Source: Acidobacteriaceae bacterium (lineage in GTDB: Bacteria; Acidobacteriota; Terriglobia; Terriglobales; Acidobacteriaceae). From it: a stretch of DNA of 64,000 nt. Made by a program: the position numbers and the translations under genes. The stretch is taken from positions 82,501 to 146,500 of the forward strand of contig PLBY01000154.1 in assembly GCA_003134655.1 (NCBI GenBank), read 5' to 3'. Under the pieces are notes generated by a model that was given only the letters and a program-made list of their open reading frames with translations, was not told the origin of the DNA and did no database searches. How positions within the stretch are numbered: position 1 is the stretch's first letter; every line of letters starts with the position of its first letter. Positions 44,061 to 53,002 of this stretch are shown here, in pieces.

Positions 44061-45683
44061 CTAGTCTTCTTTCTTCTCTGGCTCTCGCGTGATCGGCTTC
44101 TCGATGGGCTTGCGGGGGAGCATTTGGTCGCGCATGGCGGCGTCGTAGACGAAGCTGGCGACGATGACCGAGATCTGTTTGAGGTCTTCGGGCTGGAGGC
44201 GGTCGTAGACGTCCATGTTGGAGTGGTGGGTGCGGGTTTCGTATTCGATGGGATCCTGGATGAACTGGAATCCGGGGATGCCGACCGCGTCGAAAGAAAG
44301 GTGGTCGGTGCCACCGGTGTTGCGCATGCTGAGCGTGGTCATGCCGAGGTCTTTGAAAGGCTCCATCCACGTTTTAAAGAGGGGAGCGACCGCTGCGTTT
44401 TCCTGGAGGTAGACGCCGCGGATTTTTCCGGTGCCGTTATCGACGTTGAAGTAGGCGGAGACTTTGGCCTGCTCTGGTTTCACGGTGACTGGGCCGGCAT
44501 CGCGGCGCAGGAGAGTGGGCATGTCTTTCATGTTGGGATCGTCCATGCGGGGGCGCGAGCCGAAATGCTGTTCGACGTAGCCTTGCGAGCCGAGCAGGCC
44601 TTCTTCTTCGCCGCTCCAGAGGCCGATGCGGATGGTGCGGCGGGGCGTGATGCCGATAGCTTTCAGGATGCGGACGGCTTCCATCATGACGATGGTGCCG
44701 GCGCCGTTGTCGGTGGCGCCAGTGCCGGCATGCCAGGAGTCAAGGTGGGCGCCGAGCATAACGACTTCATCTTTCTTGTCGGTACCGGGGATTTCGGCGA
44801 TGGTGTCGTACTGCATGAGGTCATCGTCGTAGAAGGTGTTGATGACATTCAGTTCTAGGGTGACGTCTTTCTTCTGCTGGAGGAGGCGGGCGATGCGGGT
44901 CCAGTGCTCGGAGGCCAGGGTGAGCTGAGGAACCGTGGTGGTCTCGCCGGGCTTGTAGGATCCGCCGGACTGAACGAAGACGGTGCCACCGCCGGAGGTG
45001 CCGCGACTGTGGTCGATGACGGCGAGAACTTTTTCGTCGGCGTAGAACTGGTTGAGATCTTTCTGGAACTGGCGTCGGCGCGCGATCTCGGACATACGGA
45101 AGGGCGGGCGCTCGCCGGGGATTTCATATTCGGAGGTCTTGGCGAGGTCCTCGTCGGAGAGACGTTTGTAGGGAAGCTCGGTGATGGGCTTCACTTCGGC
45201 ATCGGGTCCGGTGATGACGATCATTCCGGCCAGCTTGCCCTTGTACTTGTCGAAGTCCTCTTTCTTTTCGATGTTGGCGCGTATGCATTTGCCGGTGACG
45301 ACGCCGTCGGTGCCGGGGGTCCAGGCTTTGGCGTAGACGATGAGAGGGACGACGTCGGGAGTCGTCATGCGGGCGTTGACGTATTGATTGGCCCATCCGC
45401 GGCCGAAGGGACCCCAGGATTCGAGGTGAGCGTTGGTGAGGCCGGCGGCGCTGAGTTGGTCGCGGGTCCATTCGTTGGCGCGCTTCATGTTGGGAGATCC
45501 GGTGAGGCGTTCGCCGATGGAATCCATGAGGCCGGAGGCGTATTCCATGACTTTGGAATTGTGGAAGCCCTCATAGCGAATGCGGGAGATGGCTTCGAGA
45601 TCGACTTTCTCCTGAGACCAGACTGCGGGGACGAACGACAAGATGACGACGACTGAACAGACGAGTCGCGTAGACCTCTTCAT
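44061..45683 (-). CDS. Secreted M28 family metallopeptidase
   Basis: 540 residues with a signal peptide (VCSVVVILSFVPAVWSQ) and AGGAG eight bases before the ATG. The N-terminal part has ASGLMDSIGERLTGSPNMKR and a protease-associated insertion domain (about 125-260). The zinc site is complete: LGAHLDSWHAGTGATDNGAG supplies His and the bridging Asp, GEEEGLLGSQGYV supplies the catalytic Glu and a metal Glu, and NTGGTDHLSFDAVGIPGF supplies the last His. M28 enzymes are aminopeptidases or carboxypeptidases acting outside the cytoplasm. It lies downstream of the motAB operon beyond a terminator, so it is probably transcribed on its own. Confidence 0.93.
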   Translation of the reverse strand: MKRSTRLVCSVVVILSFVPAVWSQEKVDLEAISRIRYEGFHNSKVMEYASGLMDSIGERLTGSPNMKRANEWTRDQLSAAGLTNAHLESWGPFGRGWANQYVNARMTTPDVVPLIVYAKAWTPGTDGVVTGKCIRANIEKKEDFDKYKGKLAGMIVITGPDAEVKPITELPYKRLSDEDLAKTSEYEIPGERPPFRMSEIARRRQFQKDLNQFYADEKVLAVIDHSRGTSGGGTVFVQSGGSYKPGETTTVPQLTLASEHWTRIARLLQQKKDVTLELNVINTFYDDDLMQYDTIAEIPGTDKKDEVVMLGAHLDSWHAGTGATDNGAGTIVMMEAVRILKAIGITPRRTIRIGLWSGEEEGLLGSQGYVEQHFGSRPRMDDPNMKDMPTLLRRDAGPVTVKPEQAKVSAYFNVDNGTGKIRGVYLQENAAVAPLFKTWMEPFKDLGMTTLSMRNTGGTDHLSFDAVGIPGFQFIQDPIEYETRTHHSNMDVYDRLQPEDLKQISVIVASFVYDAAMRDQMLPRKPIEKPITREPEKKED

Positions 45684-45823
45684 GATGAGCGCTCCTGAGT
45701 GGGAATCAATCGGGGATTATACAGCCGGGAGTCGCGGGGAACGGGGATGGGAATTGTAAAGTTATTTCAAGGTACGGCAGCTTGTGTGGGCCAACATGCG
45801 GGGACTGTCGGGAAATTCAAAAT

Positions 45824-45860
45824 CCCCACCCTGTCGCAAAAAAGCGCGACAAGGGTGGGG
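45824..45860 (-). terminator. Rho-independent terminator of the motAB-TPR operon
   Basis: CCCCACCCTGTCGC pairs with GCGACAAGGGTGGGG with one bulged base and an A-rich loop. On the minus strand the stem is followed by ATTTTGAATTT. It begins seven bases after the stop codon of the last TPR gene. Confidence 0.75.
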
Positions 45861-45866
45861 CACCCA

Positions 45867-47834
45867 CTACGGCTGGTCTTTCACTTGGTTTTCCATGGCA
45901 GGCGAGGGCAGGGGTTCTTTGCGTTTTTCGTCGGCGTCCACAGAGAAAAGCATGAAGTGATCAAAAGCGTGCCGCCGATAGTAGCGATGTTTGCGAAAGT
46001 CGAAGTAGATCTCTGCGGTCTTCGGCAACCAGAGAGTTGTATTCTTTTTGGGGAACGGCACTGGGCCATATTCCACGGTCTGGTGCTCGCTGAGCAACTG
46101 GATTTCAGGCATGGGTTTGACCATGTCGGCTTCGATCCGCACGATTTGAAACTTGTCGGCGGTAATCCACGCTCTGCCTTTGAGATCGACGGGGAAAGCC
46201 TGACCGCCAAATGAATAGCTGTGCATTCGATTTGGACGGTCGTGACGCTGGCGGAAGTGTACCAACCATGTGGTCTGTCCGTGCCAGACGGCCTGTCCCT
46301 CACAATGCAGATCGAAGTCTTTTTGCATGTCGGGACGAAAGACGAGCGCCAGCGCGATGAAGCCTGTGCTCGAAATAGCGTCGGGATAACCGCCCTGCCC
46401 GGGTTTGTCTGAACGATATTCTTCAATGAAAGCAGAGCCCGGTTCGGACTCCAACACCGTTGCCACGTAGTCGTACTTTCGCGTCTCGGTGTTAGTCGCA
46501 AAGCCAAACGCGTCGATCGACTGATGGAATAACTCTTCGTTAGCGGCGAAGCGGGCGAGATCCCGAACTAACTCCTGTACTCTTTTCCCCGACTCGTCGA
46601 TGACTTGCGCGGTGGGACACGCAACGTCGGGGACGAAAGTTGGCTTGGTGTCGTCAACGTCGGGTGGCCGCCAAGTCTGAGGCGTAAGGGCAGGATCGGG
46701 AACGGCTCCAAGTGGATCAGCGCGGGACACAGTGATACCTGAATTCTTCGCGTCTCTACCCGCGGAACCGGAATTGTTGTTCTTGAGATCTGCGATCAAG
46801 TTGTGGACTTGGTAGACCATGGGATTCTGGGGAGAATCCTTCAGGAAGATCTCGAGCGCTTGAATGGCCTCCTGGTTGTGCCCGAGCCCAATGAGCGCTT
46901 GCGCTAGGACAAGCTCGGCGGGGCTGGCAATCGTCTTTCCATTCTTGTTGCCCTTTGTGATCGCAATCAACGCTTCGTCTCGGGCTTTGCCATAATCCTT
47001 CTGGCTAAGATAGGCGTCCGCCAACAAGTTATGAGGCAGCCAATTGTCGTCGTCGGCTAGAACGGCTTGCTCCAGGGCGGATCGAGCTGCGGGATAGTCT
47101 TCTTGTTCCAAGGCGGTTCTGCCCAACAGAGTCAGCGCCTGGGCGTTGTGAGGACCGAGGGATGCGGCGGCAGTCAAGTAGGTTCGTGCATGTGTATAGT
47201 CTTTCCGCTGGAAGTACAGATAACCGAGTAAAAAATCCAAATCTGAACTGGCGGGAGCTAATTTGTAAGCGGCCTCCAGATGCTTCTGCGCTTCTGCGAG
47301 GTCGCCTAACTTCAGCAGAGACACAGCGTGTCTGACTTCTTTCCGCGCTTTGGCAGAAATGATGCCGGCCGCGACGTCGAGGTTGACAGCCGAGGGATCG
47401 CGTTCCAATACAATGTCAATCGGCTCCGGGTGAATTGTGCTCACCACTTGCACCTGTTGACGAGCGCTGATGTATCCCAACGCGCTGACCTCTATTTCAT
47501 AGTTTCCGAAAGCGGTGTCGACGAATACGCCGTCTGCATCGCCTTCGATTGTCTGGAACACGCCCAAGTGATTGGCGAGATTCATGAGTTCCAGCCGGAC
47601 GGGCCCTTCCATGCGAGCGCTCTTCTTTTCGGCGAACACATGGAATACGAGTACTCCGGTCCCTGGGGCGGTGTTGTAACTCGCGATGTTTGAAATGTTG
47701 TTTGGATTTCTTGTAAGTTCGCCCGGGCTGTTTGCTGGGATCTGGGCGAGAACGTTCACAATAAGCGTGCACGCGACTAACAGGATGGAGGGTACGCGGG
47801 CGAAGGTGTGGTCGATGCGACTGATACGAAGCAT
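45867..47834 (-). CDS. Secreted TPR protein, second of two tandem paralogues
   Basis: 655 residues with a signal peptide (ILLVACTLIVNVLAQ). Residues about 60-150 form a small beta domain like a PEGA or regulatory Ig-like module (GNYEIEVSALGYISARQQVQ). Residues about 160-345 are TPR repeats, such as APASSDLDFLLGYLYFQRKD and AQALTLLGRTALEQEDYPAA. The C-terminal 200 residues form a beta-rich domain: TTWLVHFRQRHDRPNRMHSY, LKGRAWITADKFQIVRIEAD and EIYFDFRKHRYYRRHAFDHF. This part recalls LolA-like outer-membrane lipoprotein-sorting folds (inference). The gene starts only seven bases after its paralogue and ends at a terminator. Function unknown. Confidence 0.85.
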   Translation of the reverse strand: MLRISRIDHTFARVPSILLVACTLIVNVLAQIPANSPGELTRNPNNISNIASYNTAPGTGVLVFHVFAEKKSARMEGPVRLELMNLANHLGVFQTIEGDADGVFVDTAFGNYEIEVSALGYISARQQVQVVSTIHPEPIDIVLERDPSAVNLDVAAGIISAKARKEVRHAVSLLKLGDLAEAQKHLEAAYKLAPASSDLDFLLGYLYFQRKDYTHARTYLTAAASLGPHNAQALTLLGRTALEQEDYPAARSALEQAVLADDDNWLPHNLLADAYLSQKDYGKARDEALIAITKGNKNGKTIASPAELVLAQALIGLGHNQEAIQALEIFLKDSPQNPMVYQVHNLIADLKNNNSGSAGRDAKNSGITVSRADPLGAVPDPALTPQTWRPPDVDDTKPTFVPDVACPTAQVIDESGKRVQELVRDLARFAANEELFHQSIDAFGFATNTETRKYDYVATVLESEPGSAFIEEYRSDKPGQGGYPDAISSTGFIALALVFRPDMQKDFDLHCEGQAVWHGQTTWLVHFRQRHDRPNRMHSYSFGGQAFPVDLKGRAWITADKFQIVRIEADMVKPMPEIQLLSEHQTVEYGPVPFPKKNTTLWLPKTAEIYFDFRKHRYYRRHAFDHFMLFSVDADEKRKEPLPSPAMENQVKDQP

Positions 47835-47841
47835 GGCGGGC

Positions 47842-49803
47842 CTAAGATTTCTTCTCGACGGCAGGCGGTGCCGCCGGCTCTTTCCGCTTTTCCTGGGTCT
47901 CGGCCGAGAACAACATGTAGTGATCGAAACTGTGGCGGCGGTAGTAGTGGTGTTTGCGGAAGTCGAAGTAAATATCCGCGCTCTTGGGGAGCCAGAGGGA
48001 AGTGTTCTTCTTGGGAAACGGGACGGGCCCGTATTCCACGACTTCGTGTTCCGCGAGAAGTCGGATTTCGGGCATGGGCTTGACCATCTCGGATTCTATG
48101 CGCACGATCTGGAAGGTGTCGGCGGCGATCCATGCCCTTCCTTTCAAGTCAACGGGATAAATTTGAGTGCCGATTTTATAGCTGTGAATGCGGTTGGGGC
48201 GGTCTTCGCGCTGGCGGAAGTGGACAAGCCATGTGGCCCGCCCGTGCCAGTCCCCGAGGCCTTCGCAGGTCATGACGAAGTTGCCGCGCATGTGAGGATG
48301 GAAGACGAGCGCGAGAACAGCAAAGCCGGTGCTGGCAATATTGTCCGGATATTCCGCCGCGCCGACTTTGTCGGAGCGGTATTCATCGACCGCGAGAAAT
48401 CCGGGCTGAGGTTCGGAGATAGAAGCGACGTAGTTGTACTTGCGGGTTTCGGTGCGAACGGGGATGCCGAATTCGTTGAGGGATTGATGCATTAGCTCTT
48501 CAACGGCGGCGAAACGTGCGACGTCCTCGACAAGCGCCTCCACGCGTCTACCGGACTCTTCCACGACCCTCTCGGACGGACAGACGACGTCGGGTGCGAC
48601 GGCGGGCTTGATTTCATCGATGCCCGAGGGTTGCCACGAATTCACGGAGAGGCCGGGAGCGGCAAGGGCCGCAAGTGGATCGACGGCGGAAAGATCAGCC
48701 TGGGTCGTCTGCGTGTCATCGAGTGGCGCGGAAGCGGAGGGACGCTTCTGGATCTCCGCGATCAGAGTGCGAACCTGAGGAGCCAAGGGATGTTGCGGCG
48801 ATTGCTCGAGGAAGACCTGTAGAGCTTGAATGCCTTCCTGATCTTGACGGAGGTTTACGAGGGCTTGACCGAGGACGAGTTGGGCGGGGCTGGCAGTCGT
48901 TTTGCCCTTGGTGATCGCGATCTGCGCCTGGTCGCGGGCTTTGTCGTAGTCGCGCTGGCGCAGGTAAGTATCGGCGAGGAGGTTGTGCGGGAGCCAGTTT
49001 TCGGGATCCGCCAGTATGGCTTGCTCGAGCGCGGATCGTGCGGCCGGGTAATCCTGGCGTTCGAGGTTGGTTCGGCCCAAGAGGGTGAGAGCCTGAGCGT
49101 TGTGCGGGCTGAAATTCGCCGCTGTCCCCAGGTAAGTTCCGGCCTGGGCGAATTCTCCCTTTTGAAAATACAAATACCCGAGAAGAAAGTTCAGATCGGG
49201 GCTGGCTGGCGACAGCTTATAGGCGTCGTCGAGTTGTTTCTGCGCTTCTTTGAGCTTTCCAGACTTGAGTGCCGCAATGGCGTGCTTGGTCTGCTTCCGC
49301 GCTTTCGGCGACAGCAACGCGCCCGACACATCAAGATTGATCGCTTCGGGATCGCGGTTGAGCACGATGTCAGTGCGAGCGGGGCCGAGGGAGTCCCCGA
49401 GTTTTACTTCTTTATGAGTGCTGAGAAAGCCGACGGCGCTTACATCCACGGCGTAGCTTCCGTAGGGGAGGTCGGTAAAGACTCCCAGCGACGTATCGCC
49501 GGTGGTCTGCCATGTGGCCGACTGATTGTCCAGGTTTACGAGTTTCAATAGCGCCTGGCGATCGAGTTGAGCACCCTTGCGTTCGGCATACACGGTGAAG
49601 ATGAGGACTCCCGTGCCGGGGGCCGTGGGATAGGTTGTGACGACCCGCCGATTGGGGTCATCGACGCCGTGCAGCGGCTGGGGGTTTGGGACGGAAACGC
49701 GGTCCTGAGCGATGGCAGTTGCGGAGAGCAAACCAGCGAGAGAGAAGAGGACGTAGAGAAGCCGCGCGACACGATGCATCGCAATGGCGTGGCCGCGGAG
49801 CAT
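47842..49803 (-). CDS. Secreted TPR protein, first of two tandem paralogues
   Basis: About 653 residues from the ATG at 49803, with GGGGA eight bases upstream; the longer frame to 49887 overlaps motB. A signal peptide (LLYVLFSLAGLLSATAIAQ) is followed by the same three parts as the next gene: Ig-like/PEGA-like module (GSYAVDVSAVGFLSTHKEVK), TPR array (SPASPDLNFLLGYLYFQKGE, AQALTLLGRTNLERQDYPAA) and C-terminal beta domain (TWLVHFRQREDRPNRIHSYK, DIYFDFRKHHYYRRHSFDHY). Identity with the neighbour is high throughout. It follows motB at 80 bases, so it probably belongs to the stator operon. Function unknown. Confidence 0.85.
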   Translation of the reverse strand: MLRGHAIAMHRVARLLYVLFSLAGLLSATAIAQDRVSVPNPQPLHGVDDPNRRVVTTYPTAPGTGVLIFTVYAERKGAQLDRQALLKLVNLDNQSATWQTTGDTSLGVFTDLPYGSYAVDVSAVGFLSTHKEVKLGDSLGPARTDIVLNRDPEAINLDVSGALLSPKARKQTKHAIAALKSGKLKEAQKQLDDAYKLSPASPDLNFLLGYLYFQKGEFAQAGTYLGTAANFSPHNAQALTLLGRTNLERQDYPAARSALEQAILADPENWLPHNLLADTYLRQRDYDKARDQAQIAITKGKTTASPAQLVLGQALVNLRQDQEGIQALQVFLEQSPQHPLAPQVRTLIAEIQKRPSASAPLDDTQTTQADLSAVDPLAALAAPGLSVNSWQPSGIDEIKPAVAPDVVCPSERVVEESGRRVEALVEDVARFAAVEELMHQSLNEFGIPVRTETRKYNYVASISEPQPGFLAVDEYRSDKVGAAEYPDNIASTGFAVLALVFHPHMRGNFVMTCEGLGDWHGRATWLVHFRQREDRPNRIHSYKIGTQIYPVDLKGRAWIAADTFQIVRIESEMVKPMPEIRLLAEHEVVEYGPVPFPKKNTSLWLPKSADIYFDFRKHHYYRRHSFDHYMLFSAETQEKRKEPAAPPAVEKKS

Positions 49804-49883
49804 AAACAGATCCCCGAGCAGTGTTGCACAGCCGTTTGTGCGGGTCAAACCAAGGTTGAATGGGTATTCCTGCCGGAACGAAG

Positions 49884-50699
49884 TCATTCCTTTGCGGCTG
49901 ATTTTTCCTGAGTGGATGAAGCTTGGCTGCCTTCGGTTTTCTGCTCGCCGGGGGAGGGTTTGGCATCTTCGTCGTCATTGTTGTTTTTTACGATGTATTG
50001 CACGATGAGCGAGATGCGGCGGTTGGACGGGTCGAGAGGGGCGTCGGCCTTGCGGAGTCGCTGGTCGGCAAAGCCGCGGACCTGGGTGACCTGGTCGGGG
50101 CGGACTCCATTGGCCTGCATGACGCGGCGGCCGGCGTTGGCGCGGTCAGTGGAGAGTTCCCAGTTGCTGTAGGCGGCGGAGGTGTAAGGCTGGGAATCGG
50201 TGTGGCCTTCGATGGAGAGTTTGTTGGGGAGTTTGCCCAATTCCTGAGCGAGGGTGACGAGCATGTCGCTGCCGTCGCCCTTCAACTTGGCGCTGCCGCT
50301 GTCGAAGAAAGTTCCGTTGGCGGATTCGGAGAGTTCGATGCGGAGGCCTTCGGCGGTCACCGTCATCTCGACGTGGCTTTTGAGCTTTTCGAAATCCGTC
50401 ATCTGCCTGGCCTGCTGCAATTGTTCTTTGAGGCGCGGCATGTTGTCGCGAGTGAGGGTGAAGTTCTCGCCGGATCCGGCCATGTTGGATCCGATTTTCT
50501 GAGAGTTGCCGGTGGGGTCTTTGAAATATCCGCCAACAGCTTCCTGAACCTGCTTGCTGGAGCTGAGGAGCCAGAGGACGATAAAGAGGGCCATCATGGC
50601 GGTGACGAAATCGGCGTAGGCGACCTTCCACGCGCCGCCGTGGTGGCCGCCGTGGCCGCCTTTTTTCTTGAGGATGATGATGGGGCGAGTTTTGTCCAT
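49884..50699 (-). CDS. motB: MotB-like stator protein with OmpA peptidoglycan-binding domain
   Basis: 271 residues. One transmembrane helix at about 28-47 (YADFVTAMMALFIVLWLL) carries the proton-binding aspartate in ADFVTAMMA. A plug and linker region follows, then an OmpA-like domain at about 115-245 with the peptidoglycan-contact segment LSIEGHTDSQPY, LSTDRANAGRRVMQANGV and PSNRRISLIVQYI. The N-terminus is glycine- and histidine-rich. With MotA it should form a 5:2 proton-driven stator. No flagellar genes occur in the window, so the driven partner is open. It follows motA at 17 bases. Confidence 0.93.
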   Translation of the reverse strand: MDKTRPIIILKKKGGHGGHHGGAWKVAYADFVTAMMALFIVLWLLSSSKQVQEAVGGYFKDPTGNSQKIGSNMAGSGENFTLTRDNMPRLKEQLQQARQMTDFEKLKSHVEMTVTAEGLRIELSESANGTFFDSGSAKLKGDGSDMLVTLAQELGKLPNKLSIEGHTDSQPYTSAAYSNWELSTDRANAGRRVMQANGVRPDQVTQVRGFADQRLRKADAPLDPSNRRISLIVQYIVKNNNDDEDAKPSPGEQKTEGSQASSTQEKSAAKE

Positions 50700-50716
50700 A
50701 TTCTTTGTGTGGAGGC

Positions 50717-51622
50717 TTAGGAGGAGGCGGCTCCGGCAGCGGCCTCCGCCTCAGGCGCCGGCGTTGTTTCCGGCGGTCGGTTACGGCAGGCTTGTTCGAG
50801 TTCCTTGAATGAGGGGCGGACGTGGCCGGGAACGGCGCGGCGAGCGACTTCTACAGCCATGATGGGGGCAGTGCCCTTCAGAAAAGAGACCATGAGAACG
50901 CGCATGACATAGAGGAAGGCGTGTTCTTCTTCGGCGGCCTTGGTCATGTTGGCGGCGATGGGGCCGACCAACCCGTAACAGAGCAGAATGCCGAGGAAGG
51001 TTCCGACCAGAGCGGCGGCGACCTTGTGACCGATTTCTTCGGGCGGACCACCGAGAGCGCCCATGCTGATGACGACGCCGAGCACGGCAGCGACGATTCC
51101 GAGGCCGGGCAGGGAATCGGCCACGGTGCTGAGGGCAGCGGTGGGCGCTGTGGAATCCTGGTGGTGAACTTCGAGGTCGAGGTCAAGCATCTGATCGAGA
51201 TCGAAGGCGTCGATGCCGGTGATGGCCATGCGGAGCGAGTCGCAGACGAAATCGCGAACGTGATGGTTTTTGAGGAAAGCTGGATTCTTGGCGAAGACCT
51301 GACTTTTTTCCGGTTCTTCCACGTCGGCCTCGAGCGCCATGAGGCCGTCTTTGCGTGCCTTGTTGAGCAGGTCGTACATCATTTTCAGGGTGTCGATGTA
51401 GGTCTGCTTGCCGAACTTCGAACTGCCAAACACACCGCCGATTCCGGCCGCGATCTTCTTGATGATGTGAAGCGGATTGGCGACCAGAAGCGTCCCCATG
51501 GCGGCGCCGCCGATGATGATCAATTCGGCCGGTTGAATGAGGACGCGGAGGTTGCCGTGTTCCATGAGGTAACCTGCCACAATGCAACCGAAAACGACGA
51601 CGATGCCGATGATTGCAAACAT
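50717..51622 (-). CDS. motA: MotA-like stator protein
   Basis: About 301 residues from an ATG with GGGAG six bases upstream. Four transmembrane helices: FAIIGIVVVFGCIVAGYLME, LIIIGGAAMGTLLVA, SLPGLGIVAAVLGVVISMGA and VGTFLGILLCYGLVGPIA. The cytoplasmic loop between helices 2 and 3 contains a long charged region where MotA meets FliG. The conserved proline near PGLGIVAAVLG and GPIAANM and the MotA-type ELIIIGG segment separate it from ExbB/TolQ proteins. Together with MotB it forms a proton channel. It begins two bases after the PAS/GGDEF gene ends, suggesting that gene controls stator use or is at least co-expressed. Confidence 0.93.
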   Translation of the reverse strand: MFAIIGIVVVFGCIVAGYLMEHGNLRVLIQPAELIIIGGAAMGTLLVANPLHIIKKIAAGIGGVFGSSKFGKQTYIDTLKMMYDLLNKARKDGLMALEADVEEPEKSQVFAKNPAFLKNHHVRDFVCDSLRMAITGIDAFDLDQMLDLDLEVHHQDSTAPTAALSTVADSLPGLGIVAAVLGVVISMGALGGPPEEIGHKVAAALVGTFLGILLCYGLVGPIAANMTKAAEEEHAFLYVMRVLMVSFLKGTAPIMAVEVARRAVPGHVRPSFKELEQACRNRPPETTPAPEAEAAAGAASS

Positions 51623-51624
51623 TG

Positions 51625-52599
51625 CTAACTCCCGGATGATCCTTTCGAAGGAGATCCGTTGCAAGACGAACCGTTCGAAGCGGGGGCAGAGTTGGTTCGC
51701 CAGGCGGAAGCTGCCTCCAGTGATTTCTGAACACGCTGCATCAGGGCCTCGACAGTGTCGCCGGGCTGGGCGGAGGCTTCACCGACCGCGACCGGGAGGG
51801 AGCGGCGTTCTCCCCACCACTCGATGCCGTCGCCGGAGAGTATGCGACGGACGCGCTCGCGTACGGCGGGCAGTGCTTCCTCGCGGCAGCCATTGAGGAT
51901 GACGAGAAACTGGTCGTCACTCCAGCGTCCGATGAAGTCGGTAGACCACAGGGTACTTTCGAGGGAACGCGCGACGACTCGTAATAAGGAGGAAGCCGCT
52001 TCGGGGCCGAGGCTGGCGCGGAAGTGGGGCAAGCCTTCGAGTCGCATGCTCAGCACGGCGAAGGGCATCTGGACCTCGACAAAAGTCGCAAGCGTGCGGC
52101 GCAGGTGGGACAGCATCAAGGCGTGGCTGGCGACGTCGGTGACTTCGTCGATGCAGCCGGGGAGCGTGAGGCTGCCGTCGCGATGAATCGGCGCGGCGGT
52201 TTGTTGCAGTTCTTCAAACGTTTCGACGGCGCCGATAATGGAGCCATGCTGGTTGTGAACGGGCACGGCGCGGACGCGGACCGGGATTTCGTATCCGGTT
52301 TTGTGGTGCAGGAACCCGATGGACTCGGTGGGATGCGAAGTCTTGATGGCGCGGGCGACGGGACAATCTTCTTTGCAGAATTCGCAACCGGGCTGATCGC
52401 AGTGCAGCAGCGTTTCTGAGATGCAGGAGTGGCCGATGACGTCGTGGCGCAAGTGGCCGGTGATGCGTTCGGCGCCGTCGCTCCAGATGACAATTTTCTT
52501 TTGCATGTCGACAACGCAGAGCCCGGCGGGGAGGCTCTCGAGAATGCTGCGGCAGATGTCGGAATCGTGAAATAGAGACATGCGTGGTCGCGGGAACAT
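51625..52599 (-). CDS. PAS domain protein with degenerate GGDEF domain
   Basis: 324 residues. The PAS domain (about 10-130) has SILESLPAGLCVVDMQKKIV and an unusual cysteine cluster, CDQPGCEFCKEDCPVARAI, which could sense redox state or bind metal. The C-terminal domain (about 155-300) has the GGDEF fold (DVASHALMLSHLRRTLATFV) but the signature is SDDQF where GGDEF should be, so catalysis of cyclic di-GMP synthesis is unlikely. Such proteins usually act as binding or signalling partners. It is the first gene of the motAB-TPR operon. An in-frame ATG at 52581 is an alternative start. Confidence 0.88.
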   Translation of the reverse strand: MFPRPRMSLFHDSDICRSILESLPAGLCVVDMQKKIVIWSDGAERITGHLRHDVIGHSCISETLLHCDQPGCEFCKEDCPVARAIKTSHPTESIGFLHHKTGYEIPVRVRAVPVHNQHGSIIGAVETFEELQQTAAPIHRDGSLTLPGCIDEVTDVASHALMLSHLRRTLATFVEVQMPFAVLSMRLEGLPHFRASLGPEAASSLLRVVARSLESTLWSTDFIGRWSDDQFLVILNGCREEALPAVRERVRRILSGDGIEWWGERRSLPVAVGEASAQPGDTVEALMQRVQKSLEAASAWRTNSAPASNGSSCNGSPSKGSSGS

Positions 52600-53002
52600 C
52601 CCTGACTATTGGGGACATCGGCAAAATCCACAGGGACTTCAGAGAGCGCGGTCAGGGTCTTTCCGGCGCGAGCGTGGGAATCGCCGAGTTTTCAAGGAGA
52701 TGGCAAGCAGGCGCGGAAAAAGTGGATATGGCACGGAAGTGCCATAGGCAGGGGGGCGAGTGCCATTCTATTTTCTTCGGTGAGCAGTTCTGGGGGAGGG
52801 CTGCCCGGGCGTCCTGGACTCGAAAGAGTTTGGGGCGCTCGTTATTTTTTGGGATCTTTTCCGGCCACACAGTGCAGTGTGGTCGCTTAGCGTAACGTCC
52901 CATCCAGATCTTTATCTCTTGTTCACGGCTTCCAGACGCATTCGCAGGCTGCGCTCGCAGCTGGAGCGGAGCCGCTTCGCCGATTTCGCCGGGGCCGAGA
53001 AT
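52600..53002. other. Intergenic region upstream of the motAB operon
   Basis: About 400 bases between two minus-strand genes. It should hold the promoter of the PAS/GGDEF-motAB operon. It contains a 20-base palindrome listed separately. No convincing gene. Confidence 0.45.
52727..52746. repeat. Palindromic element TGGCACGGAAGTGCCA, copy 1
   Basis: Eight-base stem TATGGCAC/GTGCCATA around GGAA. The 16-base core occurs again in inverted orientation at 62024-62039. Confidence 0.6.

Noticed and set aside
45824..45860. Hairpin considered as a REP element
   Set aside because: Its place seven bases after a stop codon, with a T-rich tail on the correct strand, fits a terminator better.
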